This document shows positions 8,497 to 15,786 of a DNA stretch of 30,962 nucleotides, one piece after another. Within the stretch, counting starts at the first letter, position 1; each line of letters starts with the position of its first letter. The DNA lies in IMG/VR virus record IMGVR_UViG_3300026097_000070, positions 1 through 30,962 of that record; one strand, written 5' to 3'. The translations under genes and the position numbers were made by a program. Origin of the DNA: a virus. A model generated the notes under the pieces. The model saw nothing but the letters and a program-made list of their open reading frames with translations. It searched no databases and was not told the DNA's origin.

Positions 8497-9426
8497 TTAT
8501 CCAATCGTCACTGTGTCTGTAGGACCGGCGGCAGTAACGGTGTAAACCTTATTAGCGCCTACTGTGGCGTTTGTCTGTGTCACCCCGCCAGAGAATGTGA
8601 CGCTGATGGAAGTTGGCAGACTGAAGATGACAATACCGGAACCGCCAGCGCCAGAAACTTGACCGCCGTTGTCGTACAAGTTACGGTTACCACCACCGCC
8701 ACCACCAGTGTTGGCAGTTCCAGGGCCACCGGCTTGGTTTGTTGCAGAACCAGAACCGCCACCGCCAGCACCACCGGCACCACCTGGAGGCTGGTCGCTT
8801 GACCCACCTCCACCGCCACCGCGAGTCACCGAAGAACCTGTTATTGAAGAAGCAATACCGTCACCTCCCTTACCGCCAACGTTAGCGACACTTGTGGCAC
8901 CAATTTCACCGGCACCACCTCCACCGCCACCACGCTCGCCGTCACCGTCACCACCGGCAAAACCTTGCCCAGCCGTTCCACTACCACCGACAGCAGCAAG
9001 AGAACCACCACCACCGGAAGCGCCATCATAACCAGGATAAGAAATTGTGCCTGAATAGGCACCGCCACCGCCACCACCGCTAGAAGTGACAGAAGCAAAA
9101 ACAGAGGAACTTCCGTTTAGACCCCTAGTTCCAACCGTCACATTTGAAGTCACAGAAGCGCCACCAGCACCAACTGTCAGCGTGTAAGTGCCCTTTTCGA
9201 TATTCCTCAAAGTAGTTTCCGAAGCGCCACCGCCACCAGTCAACTCACCACGAACATTAGACCGATAACCGCCGGCACCACCACCACCGCCGATTCGCGC
9301 ACCACCGGAAGCCCCGCCACCCACGACAACGAACTGGCAGGGCAAACCAAGATTCTCAAACGATGACATACCGTTGAACTTTTTTAAGTCCCTGATGGAA
9401 CTGTTTGCCATAGAAGTAACAGCCAT
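8497..9426 (-). CDS. Glycine-rich adhesin paralogue 2
   Basis: 309 residues. A short Ser/Asn-rich start leads into CQFVVVGGGASGGARIGGGG, the GGGGAGGYRSNVRGE segment, long glycine runs, the conserved GGDGIASSITGSSVTRGGGG block and the SGIVIFSLP closing strand, followed by a small beta-rich tail ending in TVTAAGPTDTVTIG. This matches other glycine-rich phage fibre proteins and especially paralogue 3 (10688-11614), which shares the GYRSNV segment and C-terminal tail. The N-terminal FPxSPxDG module of paralogues 4-6 is absent. GGGGGT nine bases before the ATG can serve as ribosome site. Role in receptor binding is inferred. Confidence 0.72.
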   Translation of the reverse strand: MAVTSMANSSIRDLKKFNGMSSFENLGLPCQFVVVGGGASGGARIGGGGGAGGYRSNVRGELTGGGGASETTLRNIEKGTYTLTVGAGGASVTSNVTVGTRGLNGSSSVFASVTSSGGGGGGAYSGTISYPGYDGASGGGGSLAAVGGSGTAGQGFAGGDGDGERGGGGGGAGEIGATSVANVGGKGGDGIASSITGSSVTRGGGGGGSSDQPPGGAGGAGGGGSGSATNQAGGPGTANTGGGGGGNRNLYDNGGQVSGAGGSGIVIFSLPTSISVTFSGGVTQTNATVGANKVYTVTAAGPTDTVTIG

Positions 9427-9441
9427 TAGTCGTTACCCCCT

Positions 9442-9771
9442 TTAGCTAATCTCCGAGCCGAAAACATTAATGCTCATATCAGCAGACGAGCAGTAAGCAG
9501 TCAGAACATCGGCGGCATCCATTGTTACACCTAAAGTCAAAGTGGTAGAGTCATTTGCTGCTACGGGAATATCGTATGCCAAGTAGTGCTTCTGTACGAT
9601 AGAAGCTCCATCTGGTCTTACTGCTAGTCTAAATGTACCCGCAGATCCTGCGTGATTAGCAATTACGATCGTTGAAATAACTGCTTTTGTAGCGGATGGT
9701 ACTGTGTAAACATCAGTATTTGTTGTAGCGTCAGGTGCGGATTGCCCTAAAACTTTATAATCTCTTGCCAT
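9442..9771 (-). CDS. Small beta-rich structural protein
   Basis: 109 residues beginning MARDYKVLGQSAPDATTNTD and followed by alternating beta strands (KAVISTIVIANH, TFRLAVRP, TTLTLGVTMDAADVLTAYC). Proteins of this type are frequent among tail and virion genes of environmental phages; I know of no assigned biochemical role. There is no signal peptide or membrane segment. It sits between an adhesin gene and a module protein; only three bases separate its ATG from the upstream stop, so it is probably translated by re-initiation. A virion decoration or trimeric fibre segment is the most likely job, inferred from the fold pattern and position. Confidence 0.6.
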   Translation of the reverse strand: MARDYKVLGQSAPDATTNTDVYTVPSATKAVISTIVIANHAGSAGTFRLAVRPDGASIVQKHYLAYDIPVAANDSTTLTLGVTMDAADVLTAYCSSADMSINVFGSEIS

Positions 9772-9774
9772 TGG

Positions 9775-10170
9775 TTATGCCCCCATAAATAAAAATGTGT
9801 CTTCGAGACCGCCTGCGTCTCCGTTTTCCCACCCAGAACCATTATACACCAAAGTTTGACCTTCTGCTTCAGATGCTAATGTTACATCTCCAAGGTCTGC
9901 TAGATTCGAAGGGGAAGCTGTTTTACCGCCAATTTCAATCCACTGAGAAGTATCTCCATCATCATAATAGATGTATGTATTACCGTCTGCAGAGTTTAGC
10001 CAAATCTCTCCATTTGTTGGATTGCTAGGAGCGGTCTCAGAAATATAGAATCTGGAATTAATATCGGGTAGATTGGATAGTAGTGTCCAAGCATTTTTAG
10101 AAGCACTATAAGAATACCCGTTATAGGTATCGCCATCGGATGGGCTAGTGGGAAAATCTAATGCTGCCAT
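9775..10170 (-). CDS. Modular fibre protein (FPTSP + WxNS + DLGDV modules)
   Basis: 131 residues built from three modules reused across this locus: LDFPTSPSDGDTYNGYSY at the start (module D), a GEIWLNSADGNTYIYYDDGD block near 55-85 (module B), and DLGDVTLASEAEGQTLVYNG (module A) near 95-115. The end LEDTFLFMGA resembles the PLSPFLLGGM end of the 155-residue protein at 11946, so both probably end in the same way. The parts are the same as those in the 546-residue fibre at 15786, so this looks like a short fibre segment or a recombination-derived cassette. Leaderless start: TGgTATAAT ends six bases before the ATG. Confidence 0.6.
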   Translation of the reverse strand: MAALDFPTSPSDGDTYNGYSYSASKNAWTLLSNLPDINSRFYISETAPSNPTNGEIWLNSADGNTYIYYDDGDTSQWIEIGGKTASPSNLADLGDVTLASEAEGQTLVYNGSGWENGDAGGLEDTFLFMGA

Positions 10171-10176
10171 AAGTTA

Positions 10177-10185
10177 ATTATACCA
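10177..10185 (-). promoter_or_regulatory. Extended -10 promoter, leaderless start at 10170
   Basis: TG-G-TATAAT on the minus strand, then six bases (TAACTT) and the ATG. A perfect extended -10 whose predicted start point is the A of the ATG; no Shine-Dalgarno is present. Confidence 0.55.
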
Positions 10186-10187
10186 TC

Positions 10188-10688
10188 CTATTCTGCTGGG
10201 TCCCAGCTCTGGGCTATTTCGTTCCATGTGTAGTCGCCACCATCATCAGGACGTTCGACGGGTGGTGTATAGGTGTTTGTGACATCTGACCACACCCAGC
10301 TAGCGTGTGGTGGAACTGGCTTGACCCATTGTTTTGTTAGTTCATCCCAGGAGTACCAGCCTTGTGGCTCAGGATGCGGGATTGGTGCGATCCATTGGTA
10401 AGTTGTTTCGTCAAATACCCAGCTGACAAAAGGCTTCGGTGGAATAAAAGCATCCAGAGTTTCGTCATATCGATATCCGATTCCAGCATAATTCCCACGA
10501 AAAGGCTCTCCTCCCTGTAGGTGCTGGCCTGAAAGTGTATTGTATGAAGTGCGCAAAACCCGGCTTCCGGTAAAAACAGAGTAGTAGTCTTCCCAAGAGG
10601 TTACGCCTTCTACTATATCGTTTTCGTCGCGTCCGACAACTACCCTAAGAACAACATTTCGATTATCTAATATTGCGTAATGTGCCAT
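10188..10688 (-). CDS. MAHYA-family tail-associated protein C (long form)
   Basis: 166 residues from the ATG at 10688, which overlaps the upstream stop (TAATG); an in-frame TTG three codons earlier is less likely. It has the family start MAHYAILDNRNVVLRVVVGR, the TSYNTLSGQHLQGG and YAGIGYRYDETLDAFIPPKP blocks, and then three rather than two copies of a Trp-rich repeat of the form W(V)xDETxxxWxxPxPxPxxxxYxWDExxxxW. The extra repeat makes it the longest of the four paralogues and shows repeat gain within the family. Function unknown; tail-associated by context. Confidence 0.7.
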   Translation of the reverse strand: MAHYAILDNRNVVLRVVVGRDENDIVEGVTSWEDYYSVFTGSRVLRTSYNTLSGQHLQGGEPFRGNYAGIGYRYDETLDAFIPPKPFVSWVFDETTYQWIAPIPHPEPQGWYSWDELTKQWVKPVPPHASWVWSDVTNTYTPPVERPDDGGDYTWNEIAQSWDPAE

Positions 10689-11614
10689 TATTCCCAACTC
10701 ACTATATCTACCCCAGCGGTTATCGTTGTAACCTTAAAATCTCCATCGGTTGCGGTCGAGCCTGTCAGACCAGCGCCAAGTGTAATTGTTCGGGTTGCTG
10801 GATATCGAAGAATAACCACGCCGGAACCCCCAGCACCACCAGCCTTGAAACTAGCAGTGGGGCAAGCGCCCCCGCCACCGCCACCAGTGTTTGCGGTTCC
10901 AGGGTAGCCTGCTTCATTATCTTGTCCACCATTACCGCCTCCTCCTGCTCCTCCATTTCCGCGAATATCTCCTCCGCCACCGCCGCCACCGGCACGAGTA
11001 ACGGACGAACCTGTGATTGAAGAAGCTACACCGGCGCCACCATTGCCACCATAAGTTCCCGGTGAACCGTCAGCTCCTGCTGCACTAGCGCCTCCGCCTC
11101 CGCCTCCCGTTGTGGGACCCGTTTCGTTACCAGAATCGCCGCCTGCAAACCCTTGCCCAGCCGTACCTGCTGCGCCGGGATCGCTAGACCCGCCACCACC
11201 GCCACCACCTGAGCCTCCTACCTTGGCGATGCCAGAAGAATCGAAAGATCCTCCGCCTCCGCCTAGTGAAAGTATGTTATGAAAAAGGCTGTCGGATCCA
11301 TTCTCCCCATCTGAGTTAATCGCAGATGTCGCCCCACCGGCGCCAACAATAACCGCGTAAGTATTTCCCGTTTCACAAATTAGGGGGGACTCCGCACTAA
11401 CCCCACCTCCAGAGTTTTCACCACTAACGTTTGAACGATATCCACCGGCACCGCCTCCGCCAACACCAATTTTACTCCCACCCGTGTTTCTTGAGCCTCC
11501 GGCAGCGCCACCCGCAATCACAATATACTCAAGATTGAATTCGGAACTGCCACCAACCGCCTGAACCCACGCAGAGCCGTCCCACACCTTAGCCGTCGTT
11601 AATTGATATGACAT
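10688..11614 (-). CDS. Glycine-rich adhesin paralogue 3
   Basis: 308 residues. The first 25 residues (MSYQLTTAKVWDGSAWVQA) form a different N-terminal cap, common on aquatic phage fibre tips, followed by LEYIVIAGGAAGGSRNTGG, GGGGAGGYRSNVSGE, many GGGG runs, VASSITGSSVTRAGGGG and the closing SGVVILRYPATRTITLGAG strand with a 30-residue tail. The ATG overlaps the stop of the upstream module protein. Its tail is shared with paralogue 6 (TITLGAGLTGSTATDG versus LTIGAGLTSSTTTSNG), while the N-terminal caps differ, so ends and cores have been reassorted. Confidence 0.72.
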   Translation of the reverse strand: MSYQLTTAKVWDGSAWVQAVGGSSEFNLEYIVIAGGAAGGSRNTGGSKIGVGGGGAGGYRSNVSGENSGGGVSAESPLICETGNTYAVIVGAGGATSAINSDGENGSDSLFHNILSLGGGGGSFDSSGIAKVGGSGGGGGGGSSDPGAAGTAGQGFAGGDSGNETGPTTGGGGGGASAAGADGSPGTYGGNGGAGVASSITGSSVTRAGGGGGGGDIRGNGGAGGGGNGGQDNEAGYPGTANTGGGGGGACPTASFKAGGAGGSGVVILRYPATRTITLGAGLTGSTATDGDFKVTTITAGVDIVSWE

Positions 11615-11946
11615 TAAGACCCGCTATCTGGAGCTTCGATCCAAATATCACCAGCAACTAAAGAATAAGACCCTGAAGGATCGGTAACTCCAACATAAAT
11701 AGTTGTACCAGGATCTCCGTCTGTATTGATAACTGTTGGGGGTAACGCTTCGTTTACCCAGTTTGATGTAGAACTATCATATCTAAGAACATCTTCGTCT
11801 GATGGACTAGTAACTACTACATCATCAAGACCATTAATTTCTCCACCTGGGGGTAGTCTTTTCCATACCCCAGTTGTTGAGTCATAAACATAGTTTTCAT
11901 AAACATCGCCATTGCTAGGAGAAGAGGGGAAGTTCAAAGCAGTCAT
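11614..11946 (-). CDS. Modular fibre protein (FPSSP + DDV modules)
   Basis: 110 residues. Starts LNFPSSPSNGDVYENYVYDS with a GVWKR end (module D), then GLDDVVVTSPSDEDVLRYDS...WVNEALPP (module A), and a C-terminal stretch ending SGSYSLVAGDIWIEAPDSGS that resembles a truncated module B. The ribosome site AGGAGGAATGTA precedes the ATG, and the stop of the upstream gene overlaps the start. It looks like a minimal member of the module family and may be a linker between larger fibre proteins or a decaying cassette; no function can be assigned from sequence. Confidence 0.58.
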   Translation of the reverse strand: MTALNFPSSPSNGDVYENYVYDSTTGVWKRLPPGGEINGLDDVVVTSPSDEDVLRYDSSTSNWVNEALPPTVINTDGDPGTTIYVGVTDPSGSYSLVAGDIWIEAPDSGS

Positions 11947-12413
11947 TACATTCCTCCTAATAAAAATGGACTTAGCGGATCAGGTATAGTAATTGTATCA
12001 TTAACCCACTTTGATCCGTCATAAAATAGTGTTTGACCACTTGTCGGTGAGCTAAGCGTAATGTTTATTCCATCGATCCACTCTGAGCCATTATACTGAA
12101 GTAGCTGGCCATTTGCGGGGGATGTTAGAACAACATCATCCATATCATTAAGTTCATTGAAACTAATGGGGGTACCAGAAACTTCTACCCACTGTGAACT
12201 ATCCGTATCAGTGTAATAAATATATAGAATACCCGTTTCTGAATCCCACCACAATTCACCAGAAGCAGGAGCAGCTGGAGGGGTGGTTCCAGAAGTAATA
12301 GGGCTTACAGATCCTTCTGTAATGCGCTTCCAAGCACCGAGGGTATCATCCCAGTAAAATCCGTTATACTCATCCCCGTCGCTGGGGGATGTTGGAAAAT
12401 TTAAAGCTGCCAT
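11946..12413 (-). CDS. Modular fibre protein (FPTSP + WWDS + two DDV modules)
   Basis: 155 residues. Module D (LNFPTSPSDGDEYNGFYWDD...AWKR) is followed by module B (GELWWDSETGILYIYYTDTD), then two module-A copies in tandem (MDDVVLTSPANGQLLQYNG and NITLSSPTSGQTLFYDGSKW), ending PLSPFLLGGM. The same blocks occur in the 131- and 546-residue proteins, so this is a part of the same reusable set. TATAAT ends six bases before the ATG and no ribosome site is seen, so translation is probably leaderless. Fibre shaft segment or adaptor is a reasonable guess. Confidence 0.6.
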   Translation of the reverse strand: MAALNFPTSPSDGDEYNGFYWDDTLGAWKRITEGSVSPITSGTTPPAAPASGELWWDSETGILYIYYTDTDSSQWVEVSGTPISFNELNDMDDVVLTSPANGQLLQYNGSEWIDGINITLSSPTSGQTLFYDGSKWVNDTITIPDPLSPFLLGGM

Positions 12414-12419
12414 AATCTT

Positions 12420-12425
12420 ATTATA
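12420..12425 (-). promoter_or_regulatory. -10 element, leaderless start at 12413
   Basis: TATAAT on the minus strand, then AAGATT and the ATG (six-base spacing). It sits just after the stop of the gene ending at 12441. No Shine-Dalgarno. Confidence 0.5.
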
Positions 12426-12440
12426 CCTTACTTCTTAGTA

Positions 12441-13388
12441 TTAAGAACCTAACTCTGTCTTTACTCTTACAATGACGATACCAGAACCGCCAGCGCTACC
12501 GTCGTTACCACTACCTGACGACCCACCGCCGCCGCCGCCAGTGTTTGCTGTACCGTCTTGACCGACTCGATTGGTGGAATTACCTCCGTCTCCACCACCA
12601 CCAGTTCCCCCGACACCGTAGGTGCTTGAATCGGCTGTGTTGGTGTGACCACCACCGCCACCGCCGTAGGTTACAGAAGAGCCTGTAATAGAGTTTGCTA
12701 CACCGTTGCCACCATTACCACCCTGACCCGCAGCAGCGTTTGTTCCCGCGCCACCAGCGCCTCCGCCACCACCGCCAGAATACTGATGCCCATTACCGCC
12801 GTTGTTACCAATCCCAGAAACGCCCTGACCTGGTTTGGTTACGGGATTGCTGTCTTGGTCCCCACCAGAGCCACCACCAGAGGCACCGTTTCCGCCATAC
12901 CAACCGTCATAAACCGGATTGAACATAAGGTAGCCACCACCACCGCCGCCTGGCACATAATAGTTCCAAAGTGAACTGGGAAAACCATTAGCGCCCATAT
13001 TCGGTGTGTCTGTGGAAACAACAGAAGCGGCACCGCCAGCGCCAACTACAACATCGAGAGAGCCAGAAGGTAAGTAAAGGTTTTGTACATAGAGAACCCC
13101 ACCAGCACCACCACCAGCCCCATAGGGTCGGCCCCCAGCACCGCCTCCACCAACAAGCAACACATCCGCATACCCACCACGAGTAACCGTCAAGATACCA
13201 TCAGAAGTAAAGCTAATATACTTATAATCAAAACCATCAGTGTAGGTATCTGTGGGGGTATTAGAAAAGTCTGCTGCTAAAGTAAGATCTGAACTAGAAA
13301 TTTGTTGCCATACCCCGACGGTATTGTCCCAATAAAAACCTTCATATACCTGTCCATCAGTAGGACTGTCTGGAAAATTAAGAGCCAC
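12441..13388 (-). CDS. Glycine-rich adhesin paralogue 4 with module D start
   Basis: 315 residues starting with a GTG at 13388: GGAGG lies five bases upstream and the protein then begins ALNFPDSPTDGQVYEGFYWD (module D), matching the starts of paralogues 5 and 6. A short beta-rich domain (KYISFTSDGILTVTRGGYAD) leads into VLLVGGGGAGGRPYGAGGGA, glycine runs, VANSITGSSVTYGGGG and a closing SGIVIVRVKTE strand. It overlaps the 3' end of paralogue 5 by 11 bases. It lacks the GAGGYRSNV segment of paralogues 2 and 3 and has GGVLYVQN instead, so two core subtypes exist in the array. Confidence 0.72.
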   Translation of the reverse strand: MALNFPDSPTDGQVYEGFYWDNTVGVWQQISSSDLTLAADFSNTPTDTYTDGFDYKYISFTSDGILTVTRGGYADVLLVGGGGAGGRPYGAGGGAGGVLYVQNLYLPSGSLDVVVGAGGAASVVSTDTPNMGANGFPSSLWNYYVPGGGGGGYLMFNPVYDGWYGGNGASGGGSGGDQDSNPVTKPGQGVSGIGNNGGNGHQYSGGGGGGAGGAGTNAAAGQGGNGGNGVANSITGSSVTYGGGGGGHTNTADSSTYGVGGTGGGGDGGNSTNRVGQDGTANTGGGGGGSSGSGNDGSAGGSGIVIVRVKTELGS

Positions 13389-14280
13389 CGTCTCCTCCTA
13401 TTCTTACGATAACAATACCCGAACCGCCATCGCCGGCCGTCGCCGCCCCACTATAAGCGCCACCACCACCACTACCAGTATTTGCGGTCCCAGAACCAGC
13501 CGTTCCGCTTACAGTCCCAGCACCCCCGCCTCCAGCGCCACCAGCGCCAGCGGTAGCGCTGCTACCCCCACCACCGCCTCCAGCACGAGTTACAACAGAA
13601 CCAGTAATCGAACTAGAAAGGCCGTCACCTCCAGCGCCACCAACCCCAGATGGGGGTGTGCCGCCAATAGCTCCGGCGCCTCCACCGCCTCCACCGTTCA
13701 AACTACCGGTACGATTACCAGGTCCACCATCGTTTCCCTGCCCCGTAAGGGCTGGCCCACCAGAATAGTCGATGTTGCCGCCACCACCAGAACCACCTCT
13801 TAATCCTTTTTGCTCAACGTTATCTGCTCCCCCTCCTCCGCCGCCACCGTGTGCAACAAGTACAGAACCAATAGAAGACGATGCTCCGTTATTACCGCCG
13901 GCATTTGTAGCAGGAGCGACTCCGCCACTGCCAACCGTTACGGTGTGGCTTCCCTCTGATAGATAAAAGTTTTCAACATAGACATAGCCACCAGCACCAC
14001 CGCCGCCGCCATAAAGCCGACCACCCGAACCGCCTCCACCAATAAGCAAAATATCAGCATAGCCAGCAGACTCAATAATAATATTGCCACTAGATGTAAA
14101 ACTATAAACAGCAGCGGTACCATCATAAGAAGGTGATACTGATGCTCCTGATACCACCGCATTAACGGGGGTAGTGTCTGAAGAAGGACGACTTAACTCC
14201 CATGTTCCAGTAGCTGAAACATAAATATATTGGTTATATGTCTGCCCGTCAGTAGGGCTAGTAGGAAAATCAAGGGCCAT
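13378..14280 (-). CDS. Glycine-rich adhesin paralogue 5 with module D start
   Basis: 300 residues from the ATG at 14280, which overlaps the MAHYA-D stop (TAATG). It starts ALDFPTSPTDGQTYNQYIYV (module D), then a 60-residue beta domain (AAVYSFTSSGNIIIESAGYAD), DILLIGGGGSGGRLYGGGGG, the YVYVENFYLSEGSHTVTVG segment, glycine runs, LSSSITGSVVTRAGGGG and SGIVIVRIGGDGGS. It is closest to paralogue 4 in order of parts; the two overlap by 11 bases and look like a tandem duplication that has diverged. Receptor binding inferred from family architecture. Confidence 0.72.
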   Translation of the reverse strand: MALDFPTSPTDGQTYNQYIYVSATGTWELSRPSSDTTPVNAVVSGASVSPSYDGTAAVYSFTSSGNIIIESAGYADILLIGGGGSGGRLYGGGGGAGGYVYVENFYLSEGSHTVTVGSGGVAPATNAGGNNGASSSIGSVLVAHGGGGGGGADNVEQKGLRGGSGGGGNIDYSGGPALTGQGNDGGPGNRTGSLNGGGGGGAGAIGGTPPSGVGGAGGDGLSSSITGSVVTRAGGGGGGSSATAGAGGAGGGGAGTVSGTAGSGTANTGSGGGGAYSGAATAGDGGSGIVIVRIGGDGGS

Positions 14281-14558
14281 TATGCCGTGGCCTCCTCTGG
14301 GGCAACCCAAGTACAGGTTTCTTCGTCAAGTGTCCAATCAGGTCCGGGCTGGGGTGGAATGAAAGCATCCCTCGCCTCATCATAGATATAACCAATACCG
14401 GCATAGTTCTTGCGAATGTTGTTATTGTAGGAAGTTCTTACACAGCGCTGTCCACGCAAGTCACCATAATAGGTTTCCCAATCACCTGTTGTTTCGTCAT
14501 TACCGACAATTACCTCAGTAACAAAATTATTCTCATCAATAAAAGCGTAGTGTGCCAT
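14280..14558 (-). CDS. MAHYA-family tail-associated protein D (short form)
   Basis: 92 residues, the shortest paralogue. MAHYAFIDENNFVTEVIVGN is followed by a CVRTSYNNN block, then directly RKNYAGIGYIYDEARDAFIP and a single Trp repeat (PDWTLDEETCTWVAPEE). The GVHY segment and the final YxWDE repeat are missing, so the family varies by block loss as well as repeat gain. It lies between adhesin paralogues 6 and 5 with TAATG overlaps on both sides, so its output is probably tied to theirs. Function unknown. Confidence 0.7.
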   Translation of the reverse strand: MAHYAFIDENNFVTEVIVGNDETTGDWETYYGDLRGQRCVRTSYNNNIRKNYAGIGYIYDEARDAFIPPQPGPDWTLDEETCTWVAPEEATA

Positions 14559-15466
14559 TATGCCCCCACCGTAATTGTATCAGTCCCAGCAGTAAATGTC
14601 GTAATCTTATATCCATTACTAGTAGTTGTTGAGCTTGTTAGGCCAGCACCAATAGTTAATGAGTAGGTTTCTGGGTATTTAAGAATTACAACACCAGAGC
14701 CACCGGCAAAACCAGCACCACCACCATTTGTGTTTTTCCCGTCACCACCCTTACCGACATTTGCCGAAGATGAGCCAGTTCCGGTAGCATTCCAATATCC
14801 GGCACCACCTCTTCCATATTCGACGGGGGAGCCTATAATTGTCGAAGTAATGCCAGCTCCGCCAAGAGGAGCGGTTCCATCATCTGTTCTATCGGCATCT
14901 TGACCAGCTGCACCAGCGCCACCACCAGGCGCACCGGAATAACTTGAATAAGATAAGTTACTACCACCAGGAAAACCTTGCATATTTTCACCAGATCCTC
15001 CAGAAGCCAATGATGATGTGCTCCAAGAAGAGGCTCCACCACCAGACCCACCACTATTTCCATTAGCCCCAGCTCCGGAAGAACCAGTATCACCTCCGCC
15101 GCCACCGCCGCCGATGCAAACATAATCGCCAAAAACTGTGTTGCCACCATTAGAGCCGTTACCAGTAACGACTCCTCCTTCAGCACCACCAGCTCCAATA
15201 GTAATTGAATAGGTTTCACCACCAGAAAGCGTTATTGGTTGAAATGCCTTTGCTCCACCACCAGACATTTCTCCAGAAACAGCAGAAAGATATCCGCCAG
15301 CACCCCCACCGCCACCGGCGCCGCCACCGCCTCCAGCAACAGCAATCCATTGTAGATCGTCTGTGAGAAGATCTTTTACTATCTTCCAAACACCAGCAAC
15401 ACTATTCCAAACAAAGCCTTCGTAGTAATCTCCGTCGCTGGGAGAATCGGGAAAATCTAAAGCCAT
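14558..15466 (-). CDS. Glycine-rich adhesin paralogue 6 with module D start
   Basis: 302 residues. Begins ALDFPDSPSDGDYYEGFVWN with GVWKIVKD (module D), then DLQWIAVAGGGGGAGGGGGA, the GGYLSAVSGEMSGGG segment that parallels GYRSNVSGE of paralogues 2 and 3, glycine runs, ITSTIIGSPVEYGRGGAG and SGVVILKYPETYSLTIGAG with a tail like that of paralogue 3. It therefore combines the start of paralogues 4-5 with the core subtype and tail of 2-3, a clear mosaic. The start overlaps the XkdW-like gene stop (TAATG). Confidence 0.72.
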   Translation of the reverse strand: MALDFPDSPSDGDYYEGFVWNSVAGVWKIVKDLLTDDLQWIAVAGGGGGAGGGGGAGGYLSAVSGEMSGGGAKAFQPITLSGGETYSITIGAGGAEGGVVTGNGSNGGNTVFGDYVCIGGGGGGGDTGSSGAGANGNSGGSGGGASSWSTSSLASGGSGENMQGFPGGSNLSYSSYSGAPGGGAGAAGQDADRTDDGTAPLGGAGITSTIIGSPVEYGRGGAGYWNATGTGSSSANVGKGGDGKNTNGGGAGFAGGSGVVILKYPETYSLTIGAGLTSSTTTSNGYKITTFTAGTDTITVGA

Positions 15467-15786
15467 TAGCTTTCACCCTCTTCTACAACTGGGTAGGGGT
15501 AACGATCTTTAATAGCCTGTACTGAATCAAGCCACTCTTGCTCCGTTACCTCGCCTCTTTGCCAGTCGAAGAAGATGGGATCTGATTCATTTTGGTAAGC
15601 AGCTTTACGAAGAGCCTGAACACGATCTACCTCGATTTCAAATTCTACATCTTCCCACTGCAGCTGAATTTCTTCGAGGGTAGGCTTGGGCGACTCGGAT
15701 AGCCAGGTAAGGCCACTGTAGTTGTCACCGTCAAGCGTCCACTGTGCGTCAGGGTAACGCCGGGAAAGAATCATTGGGATATCCAT
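15466..15786 (-). CDS. XkdW-like tail protein / fibre assembly
   Basis: 106 residues with the pattern MDIPMILSRRYPDAQWTLDG, SGLTWLSESPKPTLEEIQ and a helical C-terminal half ending in RYPYPVVEEG. The YPDAxWxL...WxxxSPxPTxxE arrangement is that of small XkdW-like proteins encoded beside tail fibre genes in PBSX-type and aquatic phages. Their exact role is not settled; they may help fibre assembly or attachment. It overlaps the stop of the 546-residue fibre (ATTAGC...) and is followed immediately by adhesin paralogue 6, so it is co-translated with fibre components. Confidence 0.65.
   Translation of the reverse strand: MDIPMILSRRYPDAQWTLDGDNYSGLTWLSESPKPTLEEIQLQWEDVEFEIEVDRVQALRKAAYQNESDPIFFDWQRGEVTEQEWLDSVQAIKDRYPYPVVEEGES

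Noticed and set aside
8669-9083. Pro-rich and His-rich plus-strand frames
   Set aside because: They are the complement of glycine codon tracts in adhesin paralogue 2, not real proteins.
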